Origin: Cryptomeria japonica
Lineage: Eukaryota; Streptophyta; Pinopsida; Cupressales; Cupressaceae
NCBI RefSeq assembly: GCF_030272615.1
Contig: NC_081413.1
Span: forward strand, 554,615,136-554,679,135
Length of the DNA: 64,000 nucleotides
Direction of reading: 5' to 3'
In this document: positions 24,491 through 37,000 of the stretch, piece after piece
Position numbering within the stretch: position 1 is the first letter of the stretch
How the letters are laid out: each line of letters starts with the position of its first letter
Notes under the pieces: generated by a model
Database searches by the model: none
Seen by the model: the letters and a program-made list of their open reading frames with translations, nothing else
What the model was told of the DNA's origin: nothing
Program-made: the position numbers and the translations under genes

Positions 24491-25015
24491 TTGTGATGCA
24501 TGGGGCCATTTCATTGAGTGGTTACAGCCAAGGCAGTAGCCTGGTTGTACTTCAATTAGAAGTTGGGGAGCACATGGGGGAATTTAACTTCAATTTCTAA
24601 ACATGGAGGACAATAGATTTTAGGCCCAGACCCCCCTTCTGTAGGACAGTTACAAAACCTGATCAATTAAGTTTGGGGTCCAATCTGTTGGGGACCTTCA
24701 AAACTTTGATCAATTAAGTTTGGGGTCCAATCTTTTGGGGACCTTCAAAACTCTGATCAATTAAGTTTGGGGTCCAATCTTTTGTAATGAGATATTCTAA
24801 GTGAGATATGCTATTGGACAATTTTTTTTTATTTTTTATTTTTAGCTTTCATTGGATCTCAGAAGAAATAGATTAACAGGCCCCATTCCTCCATAGCTAG
24901 GAGGCTTATAAAAGCTTTAGAATGTGAATTTGTTGCACGGTGGACTCGATGATGTGATTCCGGCACAATGTGGAGAATGTGGGGAACTAATGAACCTGCT
25001 TTTAGGCCCCTGTAC
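24491..25015 (+). pseudogene. LRR receptor-kinase ectodomain fragments (copy A)
   Basis: Three short stretches match plant LRRs: SSLVVLQLEVGE near 24535; SLDLRRNRLTGPIPP at 24849-24893, followed by TAG and LGGL; and LDDVIPAQCGECGELMNL near 24940. The pattern L-x-L-x-x-N-x-L-x-G-x-I-P is plain in the second. The TAG at 24894-24896 recurs at the same place in copy B (58229-58231). Between the first two lies a 47-base tandem repeat. Frames change between fragments, so no protein could be made. Confidence 0.75.
24661..24801 (+). repeat. Three tandem copies of a 47-bp unit
   Basis: The block gatcaattaagtttggggtc starts at 24661, 24708 and 24755. Copy B has a single related unit near 58105. A 47-base period shifts the reading frame each time, so this expansion would break coding of the LRR region by itself. 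Confidence 0.9.
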
Positions 25016-26155
25016 TTGATGCCTTTGGTCCATTATAAAAGAAATCCTTCATAGCAAAAAGCAATTTATGAGTTGTCTTTGGAAGCAGTTATGGACATAT
25101 AGACAGAGTCCTAAGTAGAATTTGGCTAACTTTCTTTTACTTTTGCCACAACATTACTCTTTGGTACCATGTACTTGCAACAAGGGACATGAATGTAAGC
25201 TGATCTGACATGAATTTGAAATATTTTATCTCTTTTGTCTATGTTGAATTCAATTATATATCCACTGTGCTATGTAATTCTTTAATTTTTAAATTGGAAT
25301 ATTAATATTTTAATTTGTATTATTTAACCATGAATAATAAATGTATATTTATGTAATTTCAATTTTCTATTTTTAAAGATTCAATTGTAAGTAAGTGGAG
25401 AAGATTTAATATATATTGACATTTTACAACATAGATATCAAACGAGACTTGCTCAAGATGATGGGAGCCATGTATGAGACTCTGTGATAGTTTTTGCATC
25501 AACGTTTTGGATTGCACTTTGTGATCCATCATCAGGATAATTGAATCCTATCACGAACAAATTGAGTGAGTGACAAACGAGATCAACTTAGAAAGAGGGG
25601 GAGAAAAGGAAGGTGACACAAGGAATGAGGTAAGAGGGAGGAAAATTAAAAGACGAAAAAAAATCTCATACTCTTCTTTGAATCTTATCTTTTAAAAAAT
25701 CTTCTAGTCTTCTTATAATCCTATTAAGAAGGTTAAAAAATTCTCATACTCTTCTAAGAATCTTATCTTTTAGCATGGTTTTGAAAACTAAATTAAGTAG
25801 CTTGCACCAAGAATCGACTTATAACTACACTAATAAGAATAAAAAAAATTAAATTTTACTATGCCAATTCAATTAGTTCAACATTACTTTTTAATACAAC
25901 ACACTGCCAAGATGAGTCAAATAGATCTGCTAATTTAGAGTATTGTCTATGAAGGGATCATGATGCACCATTGATCAGATTTATTAATTAATTTGAAAAT
26001 CAAAATAAATCATAATACTATTGTATTTTTTTTTAATTAATTAAAAAATACACTCAATGATACATTATAATTCTCGTATAGACATTGATGGATTTCAATG
26101 GCTGCTATTATAATGATTTCATATCTTGAATTTTCAAGAACGACTCTATTATAAT

Positions 26156-28868
26156 TTTTTTTTTTTTTTAAGAGGGGTAAAAATTTATTGCATCAAAAAA
26201 ACATTACATGAAAGCAAAAGGCCATTAAGCCCAGAATCAAAAGAAAGACAAGAAACACACTACAATTGAGAGACACAGAAGGGGCCGCAACTATCTTGCC
26301 ATGTTCTCTACAACAATATCTTCAAAAAGTTGAGCACAATCAAGGGGCAATTGTCCCCACTCTCCAATATTCCACCCATTCAACCGATCAAAAGCCCATT
26401 TAGCCAAACAATTAGCTTCCTTGTTCCACTCGCATGGAACATAGCAAAAAGAGACTAACTCAAAGGAGTCCATCAGACTAAGAAAATCTCTACCCACAAC
26501 AGCCAGATGCCAATCAACATCATCAAATCTCTACCTATTTAGCATATCCATAACAACCTGTGAGTCAAATTCACAAATAATTTTGCCCCATCTAAGATCA
26601 CAACCTTTTTCCTTGGTCGAGAGAACAACAAGAGCCTCCACGAAGTTATTGGTCTACTGCCCCTTATACAGAAAAAAAAGGAAAATCACATTTATAGAGC
26701 TATCCCTGCCAACACCTCCAATTTTGGCATGCTCGGGGTTTCCTCTAGATGAACCATCAGTATTTATCTTGAGTACACCATGTGGTGAACGATACCACTT
26801 ACCATCATGTTGAGCCTTCTTTTTAGCATGTCAACACTTATAAGTTCTACTCCTACTAGCAAAAGGATCTCTAACACTTGCACCAAAGATATTCAAGTTT
26901 TGAACAATAAACAAATACCCAAGGTCTACATCAATGGATATATCACACTTAGCTATCAAGGTTTCCTAAATCACACTAATAACACAAAGCCACACTTGTT
27001 GCACCAACATCTTCTTATCTTGAAAGATCCTCCAATTTCTTTTTGACCAAAATTGCCAAATAATAAAACAAAGGACAACATCCCATGCCACATGGAGGAA
27101 TGAAGTCTTAGTAGGGGGTTTACCAAGACTAGCTCATAATTCAACTAAGGAATTAGCATGGACACATGCATACTTCTAGACTCCCCACAAAAAATCCCAA
27201 ATTTCCTTGGAGAAAGAGGACTGAAAGAAAAGATCAGAAGTACTTTCCTCATTATTATTACACAAAACACAAACAAAATGCTCCTGGATATCTCTCTAAC
27301 GAAGGCTCTCCCAAGTGAGACATCTATTTTGAGCAACTAGCCATAAGAAAAAATTACACTTGGGCCAAACCAACCTGCTTCCACCGAGAAAAATTCACAT
27401 TTCCATAGGTCAACCTATCCAACTCCAAATATCCTGAAGCCACTAAAAAATCTTCCCTTTGAATCCAAGCCCGAAGCAAGTTCATATCTGGTTCATTCAA
27501 ACAATTGCACATTCTACTAGCCAAAATCCAAGCAAGACCCCCCTATCCTCTATAGATCCTCCAGGAGGTCACTCTTGAGGCTCTTTCCATCTAGCCACCT
27601 TGCCATGTCCCAAATTCAAATTAACTTTAAAGTCCTCAACTCTACTCCATCCAACATTGAGAAAGTTGTTGCATAGAGGTTGTAGATGAGGAAATTGAGA
27701 GAGAATGATAGGGAATCCACTGCAAGAGTCCCACCAGAATAGGGCATCGAAGTTCCCTTATTACAAATCCAAAAGAGACCTTGCTTAACCAACTGAGCTC
27801 CCCTCTTAAGAGTATTCCAAATCATGGAGCCATTACTTGCCATATTGTATCGAGTAAAATCCTTACCATTCACTCCCCCAAGATATTTAATATTGAGAAT
27901 TTTAGCCCAATCTTGGTTTTGGTTTGTACATCATCTCCAAAAAAGATTAGCAGCTAGAACTCGACCATTCATGCCAAGTTGACACAAACCAAGTCCACCA
28001 TCTTGTATCAGTCGATAAACTGACTCCCATCTAACCAAGCTCCACTTGGAGGAGAGTAAATTGCTAGACCACAAAAATTATTTGGATAGAGCATCAAATT
28101 CCTTAATAAATTTGTTAGAGATGTTTGCACAAAATATCTGAAGAGAGGAAGAGCCTGAACCACTGAATTTAGGAGAGTCATCCTAATAGTAGTTGAGATC
28201 CATCTATTAGTCCAATGAGTAACCCTTCTACGAACTTATCCAAGATATTATGCCAAAAACAACCTGACAAAGAGTGGGCTATTAGAGGAATTCCAAGATA
28301 AACAAAAGGAAGAGCACCAACTTGAAATCTCAAAATCCTAGCAATTATAGTTTGAATATGAAGAGGGGTATTCAAATAGAAAATAAAAGATTTATCCTCA
28401 TTAAACTTTTGTCCTAAAGCGATCAACTAAATATCCAAAGCTTTTCTAAAGTTGACAACCTCATTGATTCTAGCAGTACCCATCAGAATTGTGTCATCCA
28501 TAAATTGAAGCTGAGAAGGAGAAATACCATGACCCCAATTCCAACCCTGAATTAATCCATTCCTAACATGAGACTTGATCAGTCTTCCAATTCCTTCATC
28601 CATTAAAATAAACAAGTATAGTGAGAGGGGGTCCCCTTGCGGAGACCTCTTGAAGCACCAAATAACTCTATGGGCTCATTATTGATAAGGACAACAAAGG
28701 AAGTGGAGGTGATACAACTCATAACCCAATTGATCCACTCAATTCCAGACCCAAAGAAAACAAGCACTTTATGCAAGAAGTTCCATTTGACTCTATCATG
28801 TGTATTAGCCATGCCCAACTTTATGAACATAGCATTTTTGTTAGAAGATGCCATAGAACGAAGCAACC
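26156..28868 (-). mobile_element. 5'-truncated L1-type LINE (RT and RNase H)
   Basis: The T run at about 26156-26170 is the poly-A tail of a minus-strand element. Reading leftward from 28866, broken frames show reverse transcriptase: GMANTHDRVKWNFLHKVL, then QLQFMDDTILMG with FMDD where plant LINEs usually have FADD. Next come a region like the zinc-binding zf-RVT domain (27145-27336) and an RNase H end with VPCEWNKEANCLAKWAF (26291-26497). The ORF1 and endonuclease parts are missing. Many stops and frameshifts show it is long dead. At its truncated 5' end it meets gypsy sequence on the opposite strand, so it inserted into or beside that element. No target duplication is clear. Confidence 0.85.
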
Positions 28869-28869
28869 G

Positions 28870-30420
28870 TGAACACAGATATCAGAACTTAGGTACTGCA
28901 AAACCTAGAAGGCAATGAATACTACAATCAGGTACAAGGGGCTTTACAAAGAAATTTCAAAGATTCTCGATATGATGGATACAACTTTGATTCAGATGGT
29001 CTATTGAGGTACCAATGGGGAATGTACATACTCAACCTCCCCGAGTTAAGGAAGTTGATATGGAAAGAGGTACATTTGGCACCATACTCGAGACATCCTG
29101 GTGTGATGAAGATGTTAGCAGATGTTAAAACCTTATGCTTTTGGAAAATGAATGAAGGACTCCACTAGATTTGTGGCAAGTTGTTTTTAATGTCAAAAAG
29201 TGAAAACCAAGCACCAACATCCAACATGACTACTACAATCTCATCCCATACCAAATTGGAAGTGGCAAATCATCATTATGGACTTTGTACAAGGTTACCC
29301 ATGACAAGGAATAGACATAATTTTATTTTAGTTGTTGTTGATAGGCTTATCAATGTAGCATATTTTATACTAGGGAACCTAATTGATGGATCACATATAG
29401 TTGCTTGGAAATTTTTTTATGAGATCTTTTGATTGCATGGGATGCCTAGGAAAAATATCTCAGATAGGGATGCCATAATGACATCCAGATTTTGGCAAAC
29501 ATTGTCCACAACATTGGGGACACAGTTAAACATTAGCTTAGCCTACCATCTAGAGGCAAGCAGACAAACTCAAAGAGTGAATCAAGTGTTGGAAGATCTC
29601 TCAAGGATGTATTGTATGGATCAACAATATAAATGGGAAGAATACCTTCCTCTAGTAGATTTCACTTACAACAACTCATATCAATCTGCCATTAAAATGA
29701 CACCCTTTGAAGCATTACATGGAAGGAAATACAAAACCCCCATTAGTTGGGATATGCTTGAGGATAGAATAACCCTTGGTCTTGAAATTCTCATGGAAAT
29801 GGAAGATCAAGTTAAGCTGATCAAATAAAGATTAGCAGAAGCTAACGATTGACAAAAAAGTTACATTGATACAAAACGGACTCCCAGACAATACGTGGTT
29901 GGGGAGAAGGTTCTCCTTAGAGTAAAAACTTAGAAAAGTTCCATCAAGTTTTGAAAAGCCTCTAAATTAGCCTCGAGATATGTGGGAACCTTTGAAGTCC
30001 TGTAAGCTATCAATCCAGTAGCCTACAGACTTGCTCTACCATCAGCTCTCACCTAGTTGCATAATTTTTTTCATGTTTCATATCTTAAGAAGTATGTGGT
30101 AGGTTTTGAACATATCACTGATTGGAATTCCTTGAAAGTGTAGGATCCAAGGGTGGCCATGATCGAACCACTCATAATACTCAAGGTGTAACATCTACAC
30201 TTTTGTAACTATGAGGTTATGCAATGTAAGGTCCAGTGGGACCAGTATGGTGAAGCAAATGCTACCTGGGAGGATTACGATGAACTACTTAAGAGGTTTC
30301 CTCATATTTTTAAAAACCATTGAGCTATTGTAATGAGAATAAAAGGACTTGCTTAAATGTTTTAAATTTTGGCTTATGTTTAATAATCATCGAGGACAAT
30401 GATTCACAAGGGAGGAAATA
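28870..30420 (+). mobile_element. Ty3/gypsy element, 3' half (integrase, chromodomain)
   Basis: Broken frames show the end of a gypsy pol. The H-H half of the HHCC zinc site is in EVHLAPYSRHPGVM (near 29065), with the C-C half in a shifted frame (VASC, then CQKVK). The catalytic core has MDFVQ, SDRDAIMTSRFW at 29433 on, and the acid in EASRQTQRVNQVLED. A chromodomain-like end, KVQWDQYGEANATWEDY, lies at 30228-30278 and stops at TGA 30321-30323. This places it in the chromodomain-bearing gypsy group (chromoviruses). A polypurine tract, caagggaggaaata, lies directly before the 3' LTR at 30421. Gag, protease and RT are missing. Confidence 0.85.
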
Positions 30421-30995
30421 TGTTACATTCATTTTTACTGACTTTGGAAAAAGGCTTATTAAGATCTTGAGATTAGTTAATCAATAATATTGTTTTATTT
30501 TCACTATGAATGGAAATTCTTAACAGATGTAAAATTGAACGATAAAATTATTATATTATTGTTAATTATTTGAAAATGTATAATGGTTAACATGTGACTA
30601 ACTAATTCTTCTTATAACCAAGTTTATGCAAGATGTGTGACACCCTTAGACGGGAGGGAGAATATCATCAAGGGGAGGGTTGCAAACTTTGGAAAATAAC
30701 ATATTTCCATTAAGCTCAAAACTAAGAGTTGAGTTGAGATCCTAGTTGGTCACCACCTTGGTTAAGGTTGTTTTTTCGTCTTGTTTGTTGGTTGGCTATT
30801 AGGGTTTTTTATGTTGTTTTGGGCCTTCTTTGAGTGAGTGTTGTACCTTTTTTATGTGATTATGTTTCTTCTCTAATAAATGATTAATTAATTTATATGT
30901 TGGCTATTGTTGAGGCACTTATATTTAAACACCACTCTTTAATCTCTATTTGGGATTAATGTCCTTCATTCCTTTAATAAATATAAATAATGAGA
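30421..30995 (+). repeat. 3' LTR of the gypsy element (start defined)
   Basis: The LTR begins tgttacattc right after the polypurine tract. The following 560 bases contain no gene. They include ggttggctattagggttttt near 30780 and an aataaa-rich stretch near 30880 and 30980. The right end is uncertain because an ORF1-only LINE is inserted at 30996. Some LTR sequence may continue after that LINE. Confidence 0.6.
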
Positions 30996-32781
30996 ATAAC
31001 ATTTTTTTAAATGTCTACCGCTCGGAACTCTCGCCCGACTGCCTTTGGTTGTTCTTCCCTTGGTCATCTAGAGGTCTCCACCCACTCTAATGGTGATGGT
31101 CCTCTTGCGGTTGATTCTCCCGTGGATCGCGATGCTCTTGATGCGACGCGACTGGACACCCCTGCTGTAGATGGTGGTTTTTCTTCAGGGGTTTCAAGAG
31201 TGGCTTGCTCTGATTTCGAGGCTTCTAGGGGTTCTTATGCGAATCGTCTCACTTCTGGAGGGGGTAAGGGACCTACTTATGCTGAATCTAAGCCTTTTCC
31301 TATTTGTTAGCCTATTGTTATTAATCTGGAAGAAGAGATGGTTAATGTGATTGATTAGATTGCCTTTGATCTTTCTTCTCTTAGGGTTATATGTTGGTTT
31401 AGGGGTTTTTGGCCTAGTCTTCCGGGACTCCATGAATGGGTCTCTAAGCACTGGGAACCTCTCATTTCAGATTTGGTTCATATTTTCCCTTTGGCCAAAG
31501 GTTTTTTATTGCTAAGTTTGAAAAATTGGTGGATAGAAAGATTATTCTATATAAACATTTTTTTACTTTGGAGAATTGCTTCCTGTTGATGATTAAACCC
31601 TAGCATGAGGATTTCAACCCCTCATCTAAATCCTTCTATAAAATATCAATTTGGGTTAGACTCCCCAACCTCCCACTTCTTTTTTGGGTGGACCAGCTCC
31701 TTGAGGAAGTGGGTGAGGCTTTGGGAGATTTTCTTATGGTGGATGTGGAGTCCTCTAATATCCTTCATTCTACCTATGCACGTATTTTGGTAGATATTGA
31801 TACTTCTAAGGGGCTACCAACAGAGATCAAACTTTCAACCCCCAAGGGTTTCTGGATTCAATCTTTGGATTATGAAGGGATTCCCTTCAAATGTAGAAGA
31901 TTCTTCAAGGCTAGGCATGTCGCGGCTAAATGTTATTTAGAGAGAGTTAAAGTGAAGAAGCCCTCTTCATGGTGGAAATGTGCCTTTTCTCAACATTATA
32001 TAGTATTCAAGAGCTCTTCTCAGACAGTTGGGTAGGATCTTCCCATTAATGGCTCTAAAGTGCCTGTGGTAGATTCTACCGGATTTTCCCCAAGGTCCCT
32101 GTTGATAGTGTTGTTCCTTTAGCTGACATCTCAAATGGTGTTCCTTCTTCGATTCCTTTTGAGCCAACAGGTGGTTTTGATTTGTCTGCTGGAGCTGCCC
32201 CTGCTGCTGGATGTGATAAGATTCTTGTGGGCTCGTCTATTGGTGTTGCCCCTTTGTCTACTTCTTCTTCTATAGCTTATATCGGAGTTGTCTCACTGTC
32301 TGTCTCGTCTTCCAGTGATGTGCCTGGCCCTGGCTCTATTGGTCCTGCTGGCTTTTCAAGGTCTATTGGTATCTCCTTGGATGTTGTGTTTCCTAGGTTG
32401 GATTCGTTGGTTTGGAAAAGTGAGGCTGCTAAGGTTGAAGAAGGCTAGATTTCGGTTAAAAGGAAACATTCCAAAAGGTCTTCGCCTTCTTTTGATATGA
32501 CCCTTAGATCCCAAAAGAAGGGATCCAAAGGGAAATCCTAATGTTGGTTGGTTGCTCCTGGTTGGGGGTACCTATTGTTCGAACTGCCTGTAGACTTTCC
32601 ATGCATATGTTCTTATTTGTCAGGCAACTTTTCTTTCTAGAGGGGTCCGTCTACTTAAATTCCCTTTTCTTGGCTTTGATCCGTTTCGTCTTTATTCCAC
32701 TTTGTTTTGTGGATATTTTTTAATATTTTTAGTTATGGGTTGCAGGTCCCTTAAAAACTTGTTTTTAACTTAATCAAAAAC
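30996..32781 (+). mobile_element. ORF1-only L1-type LINE, second copy
   Basis: It is flanked by 13-base direct repeats, ataaataatgaga, at 30983-30995 and 32782-32794. Its 5' end (attttttt, then an ATG, then a CCGC-rich stretch) and its 3' end (ggtcccttaaaaacttgttt then taatcaaaaacat) resemble those of the minus-strand element at 13726-15222. The 1.8 kb interior is ORF1 only. No endonuclease or RT is present. It sits in or just after the gypsy 3' LTR, so it inserted later than that LTR. Confidence 0.85.
31011..32540 (+). pseudogene. LINE ORF1, decayed
   Basis: ATG 31011 starts a 99-codon serine and aspartate rich N-terminus, stopping near 31308. After that the frame is broken but recognisable: FWPSLPGLHEWVSKHWEPLI near 31410, VDQLLEEVGEALGDFLMVD from about 31690, and SLDYEGIPFKCRRFFKARH near 31865. 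These match the DUF4283 and zinc-knuckle parts of the other ORF1. Here the knuckle has lost its second cysteine (CRRF for CRRC). The tail ends MTLRSQKKGSKGKS, like MTLCSHKASCKS in the first element, so the ORFs end alike. It has at least three stops or shifts. Confidence 0.8.
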
Positions 32782-33290
32782 ATAAATAATGAGATTAATG
32801 TATGTATGCTTATATTTTTCTCTTATAGCTTGACCTATCACTAACTAAGTAAGGTGGGGGGGGGGGGTGGTGAGTTATTTGATGTTATGCATTGTTTCTT
32901 GTGGGAGACCTTCCTGGCAAAACAATACACCACCTTTCTCTTGACAACTTGTATGGAGTATTAGTTTTCACTGTCATGCTCTTTCTTCTTGGGCAGTAGC
33001 TATTGGATCATGAAGTTATTAATAACCATACTTTTGAGAGGAAGGGGGTTAACATTTTGGAGGAAATGATAATATTATATTTATTTTTGGATATGTTTTG
33101 GAATATCGAAGAATAAATTCCCCACGCAATATTTTGTTTATGTTTTGGCATGGGGTTAGTGCAGGATCATGGGGGGCCAAAAAGTGGCGATGTGAAAAAA
33201 AAAGGCTTCTCCACTCGCCTAAAAACGCGAAAATCTTAGTGTTGACTTTTTGCTTGGCCTGGGTGTCAATAAATACCTAAGCAAATCGGA
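32782..33290. other. Spacer with poly-G run, no gene
   Basis: A run of 13 G lies near 32858. A stretch at 33155-33290 has a poly-A run and cgcctaaaaacgcg, then aaatcggatatcggatat at about 33284. The same aaatcggatatc motif recurs on both sides of the transposase-like gene. Nothing codes for protein here. Confidence 0.5.
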
Positions 33291-33299
33291 TATCGGATA

Positions 33300-33772
33300 T
33301 TTGATTTTTATTTATAATTTTCAATTAAAAAATAAATTATATAATATATAATGTAATATTATATATTACATATTATATAATATATAATGTAATATTATAT
33401 ATCATTATATTATATAATATATAATATATTATTATTTTATATTATATATTATATTATATATTATATAATACATAATATATAATATAATATTAGATTATTA
33501 AATATTATATTATATTATATTATATAATTTATATAATGTAATAATATATTATATATTATATAATATAATAATATAATAATATAATAATATATTATATAAT
33601 ATAATAATATAATGATATATTATATAATATAATAATATATTATATTATATATATTATATAATATTATATTATAATATAATAATATATTATTATATTATAT
33701 ATATTATATAATATTATATTATAATATAATAATATATTATTATATTATATAATATACTGTTATTTTAAAATA
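33300..33772. repeat. AT-only palindromic tract
   Basis: About 470 bases are almost purely A and T, made from repeated taatatattatataatat-type units that are self-complementary. The tract is flanked by aaatcggatatc motifs at about 33284 and 33786. Such tracts are unstable and form cruciforms. I see no replication or matrix-binding signature that would let me say more. Confidence 0.85.
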
Positions 33773-34068
33773 ATTTAAGTATAAAAATCGGATATCTGAT
33801 CTTTTGAGACAATATATTTGGACCGTGACAGCTCGTGAGTTATTTTTAACCCACGAGCTGCGCGATTTTTGGAAATCCGATATTCGGTTTTTCACCTAAA
33901 AATTGCTAAAAATTACATTGAAAGGTAAGGTTTTTATTGTTTTCAATCATTTTCATTCAATTTTTGTATTTTTTTAATGTTTATTTGTTTTTTCATTGAA
34001 AATATGGGTTTTTTCATGAAAAGTAGGTTTTTAAAAATCAAATACAAAATTGTTTAATTTTTTTATCA
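33773..34068. other. Short hairpin region before the 360-bp array
   Basis: It contains aaatcggatatctgat (about 33785), then an inverted pair, agctcgtgagtta and taacccacgagct, around 33830-33858, then ggaaatccgatattcgg, the reverse form of the same motif, near 33873. The next 180 bases are AT-rich with no gene. Confidence 0.5.
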
Positions 34069-37000
34069 TATACCCTACCGACGTCGTCCCTTGAGCACCC
34101 TAAGTATTAAAAAATTGTCAAACTTTGACGGGTCCTAACTCAGAATCTGTGGCACCTGTAAATGATCTGTTTTAACCTACGGGGCCATGAGAGGGGTCCC
34201 TACAAAATCCTATCTTGGTTTTTCAAGTTTCCCTACAATTTTATTAGGGCAGCATTTTTTCAGTTCGCAAAAAAATCGTCAGTCTCATTCGATCGAATGT
34301 TGTCGCGTGGACAATTTCTTGTCCTGCTCATCGTGATAATGAAACGTCGGTTTTGACATGTACATTTAGGCATTATTACCTTATGTATGCTCCTATTCCC
34401 CCCCACCACCCCCCCACCACTCAGTCGAATGCTCAAGGTCATACCCTACCGACGTCATCCCTTGAGCACCCTAAGTGCTAAAAATTGTCAAACTTTGATG
34501 GGACTTAACTCGAAATCCCTGGCACCTGCTAATGATCCGTTTGAATCTAAGGGGCCATGAGAGGGGTCCCTACAAAATCCTATCTCTTTTTTTCAAGTTT
34601 CCCTACGGTTTTATAAGGGCAACATTTTTTTGGTTGGCGAAAAAATCGTCAGTCTCATTCAATTGAATGTTATCATGTGGCCAATTTCTCGTTCTTCTTG
34701 TTGTGATAACAAATTGTCAGCTCCAACATGTCCATTTAGGCATTATTACCTTGTGCATTCTCCTATTTACACCCCCTGCCCCCCCTCCCCCCTGCACTCA
34801 GTCGAACGCTCGGGGTCATACCCTACCAACGTCGTCCCTTGAGCACCTTAAGTGCTAAAAATTATCAAACTTTGGCGAGACCTAACTCAGAATCTGTGGC
34901 ACCTGTGAATGATCCGTTTGAGCCTACAGGGCCATGAGAGGGGTCCCTAAAAAATCCTATCTCATTTTTTCATGTTTCCCTACAGTTTTATTAGGGCAAC
35001 ATTTTCTCGGATGGCAAAAAAATCGCTAGTCTCATTCAATCGAATGTTGTCGCGTGGCCAATGTCTTGTTCTGCTCATCGTGGTAATGAACCGTCGGCTC
35101 CAACATGTCCAGTTGGGCATTATTACCTTATGCATGCTCCTATTTCTCCCCCCCACTCAGTTGAACACTTGGGGTCATACCCTACTGACGTCGTCCCTTT
35201 AGCACCCTAAGTGCTAAAAATTGTCAAACTTTGACAGACCCTAACTCGAAATCCGTGGCACCTATGAATGATCTATTTGAACCTACGAGGCCATGAGAGT
35301 GGTCCCTACAAAAGCCTATCTCGGTTTTTCAAGTTTCCTACGATTTTATTAGGGCAACATTTTTTCAGTTAGCAAAAAAATCGTCAATCTCATTCAATCG
35401 AATATTGTCGCGTGGCCAATTTCTCGTTCTAGTCGTGATAACGAACCATCAGCTCTGACATGTCTAGTTAGGCATTATTACCCTATGCATGCTCCTATTT
35501 CCCCCCCCCCCACTTGGTCGAACGCTCAGGGTCATACCATACCGACGTCGTCCCTTGAACACCTTAAGTGCTAAAATTGTCAAACTTTGATGGGACCTAA
35601 CTCAGAATCTGTGGCACCTATGAATGATCCGTTTGAACCTACGGGGCCATGAGAGGGGTCCCTACAAAATCCTATCTCGATTTTTCAATTTTCTCTACGG
35701 TTTTATTAGGGCAGCTTTTTTTCGGTTGGCGAAAAAATCATTAGTCTCATTCAATCTAATGTTGTCGCGTGGCCAATTTATGGTTTTGCTCATCGTGATA
35801 ATGAACCATTAGCTCCAACATGTCTAGTTATCCATTATTACCCTATGGATTCTCTTATTCCCCCCCCACTCGGTTTAACACTCGGGGTCATACCCTATCA
35901 GCGTCGTCCCTTGAGCACCCTAAGTGCTAAAAACTGTCAAACTTTGATGGACCCTAACTTGAAATTCGTGGCACATGCGAACTATCCGTTTGAACCTATG
36001 GGGCCATGAGAGGGGTCCCTACAAAATCATATCTCAGTTTTTCAAGTTTCCCTACGGTTTTATTAGGGCATCATTTTTTTGGTCGGCAAAAAAATCGTTA
36101 GTCTCATTCAATCGAATGTTGTCGCGTGGCCAATTTCTCGTTCTGTTCATCATGATAAGGAACCGTCGGCTCCGACATGTCCAATTAGGTATTATTACCC
36201 TATGCATGCTCCTATTTTTCCCCCCCACTCGGTCGAACGCTCGGGGTCATACCCTACCGACGTCGTCCCTTGAGCACCCTAAGTGCTAAAAATTGTCAAA
36301 CTTTGGCGGGCCCTAACTCGAAATCCATGCCACCTGAGAATGATCTGTTTGAACCTACGGGGCCACAAGAGGGGTCCCTACAAAATCCTATCTTGGGTTT
36401 TCAATTTTACCTACAGTTTTATTAGGGTAGCATTTTTCGGTTGGCAAAAAAATCGTCAGTCTTATTCAATCGAATGTTGTCGCGTGGCCAATTTCTCATT
36501 TTGCTCATTTTGATAACAAACTGTCGGCTGAAATGTCCAATTAGGCATTAATACCCTATGCATTCTCCTATTTTTTCCCCCCACTCAGTCGAATGCTCAG
36601 GGCCATACCCTATCGACGTCGTCCCTTGAACACCTTAAGTGCTAAAAATTATCAAAATTTGACTGGCCCTAACTCAGAATCTGTGGCATCTGTGAATGAT
36701 ATGTTTGAACCTACGAGGCCATGAGAGGGGTCCCTACAAAATCCTATCTCAATTTTTCAATTTTTCCTACGGTTTTGTTAGGGCAACATTTTTTCGGTTG
36801 GCGAAAAAATCATCAGTCTCATTCAATCGAATGTTGTCGTGTGGCCAATTTCTCGTTTTGCTCATCGTGATAACGAACTATCAGCTCCAAAATGTTTAGT
36901 TAGGCATTATTACCCTATGCATTCTCCCATTTCCCCCCCCCCCCCCACTCGGTTGAACGCTTAGGGTTATACCCTACCAATGTCGTCCCTTGAGCACCCT

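Larger units (their letters stand above)
21320..26150 (+). repeat. Decayed LRR-kinase unit, copy A
   Basis: This 4.8 kb unit matches 54860-59900 in the same orientation, starting at ctatgtattgtgttgac. In order it holds a kinase N-lobe fragment, AT-rich sequence, a tRNA-like stretch, a possible kinase subdomain VIa fragment, LRR fragments, and a downstream part shared with copy D. It is cut off at about 26150 by the poly-T end of a LINE. The order kinase then LRR is the reverse of an LRR receptor kinase gene. That fits a row of tandem units where each kinase remnant belongs with LRRs to its left, or it reflects rearrangement. Confidence 0.8.
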
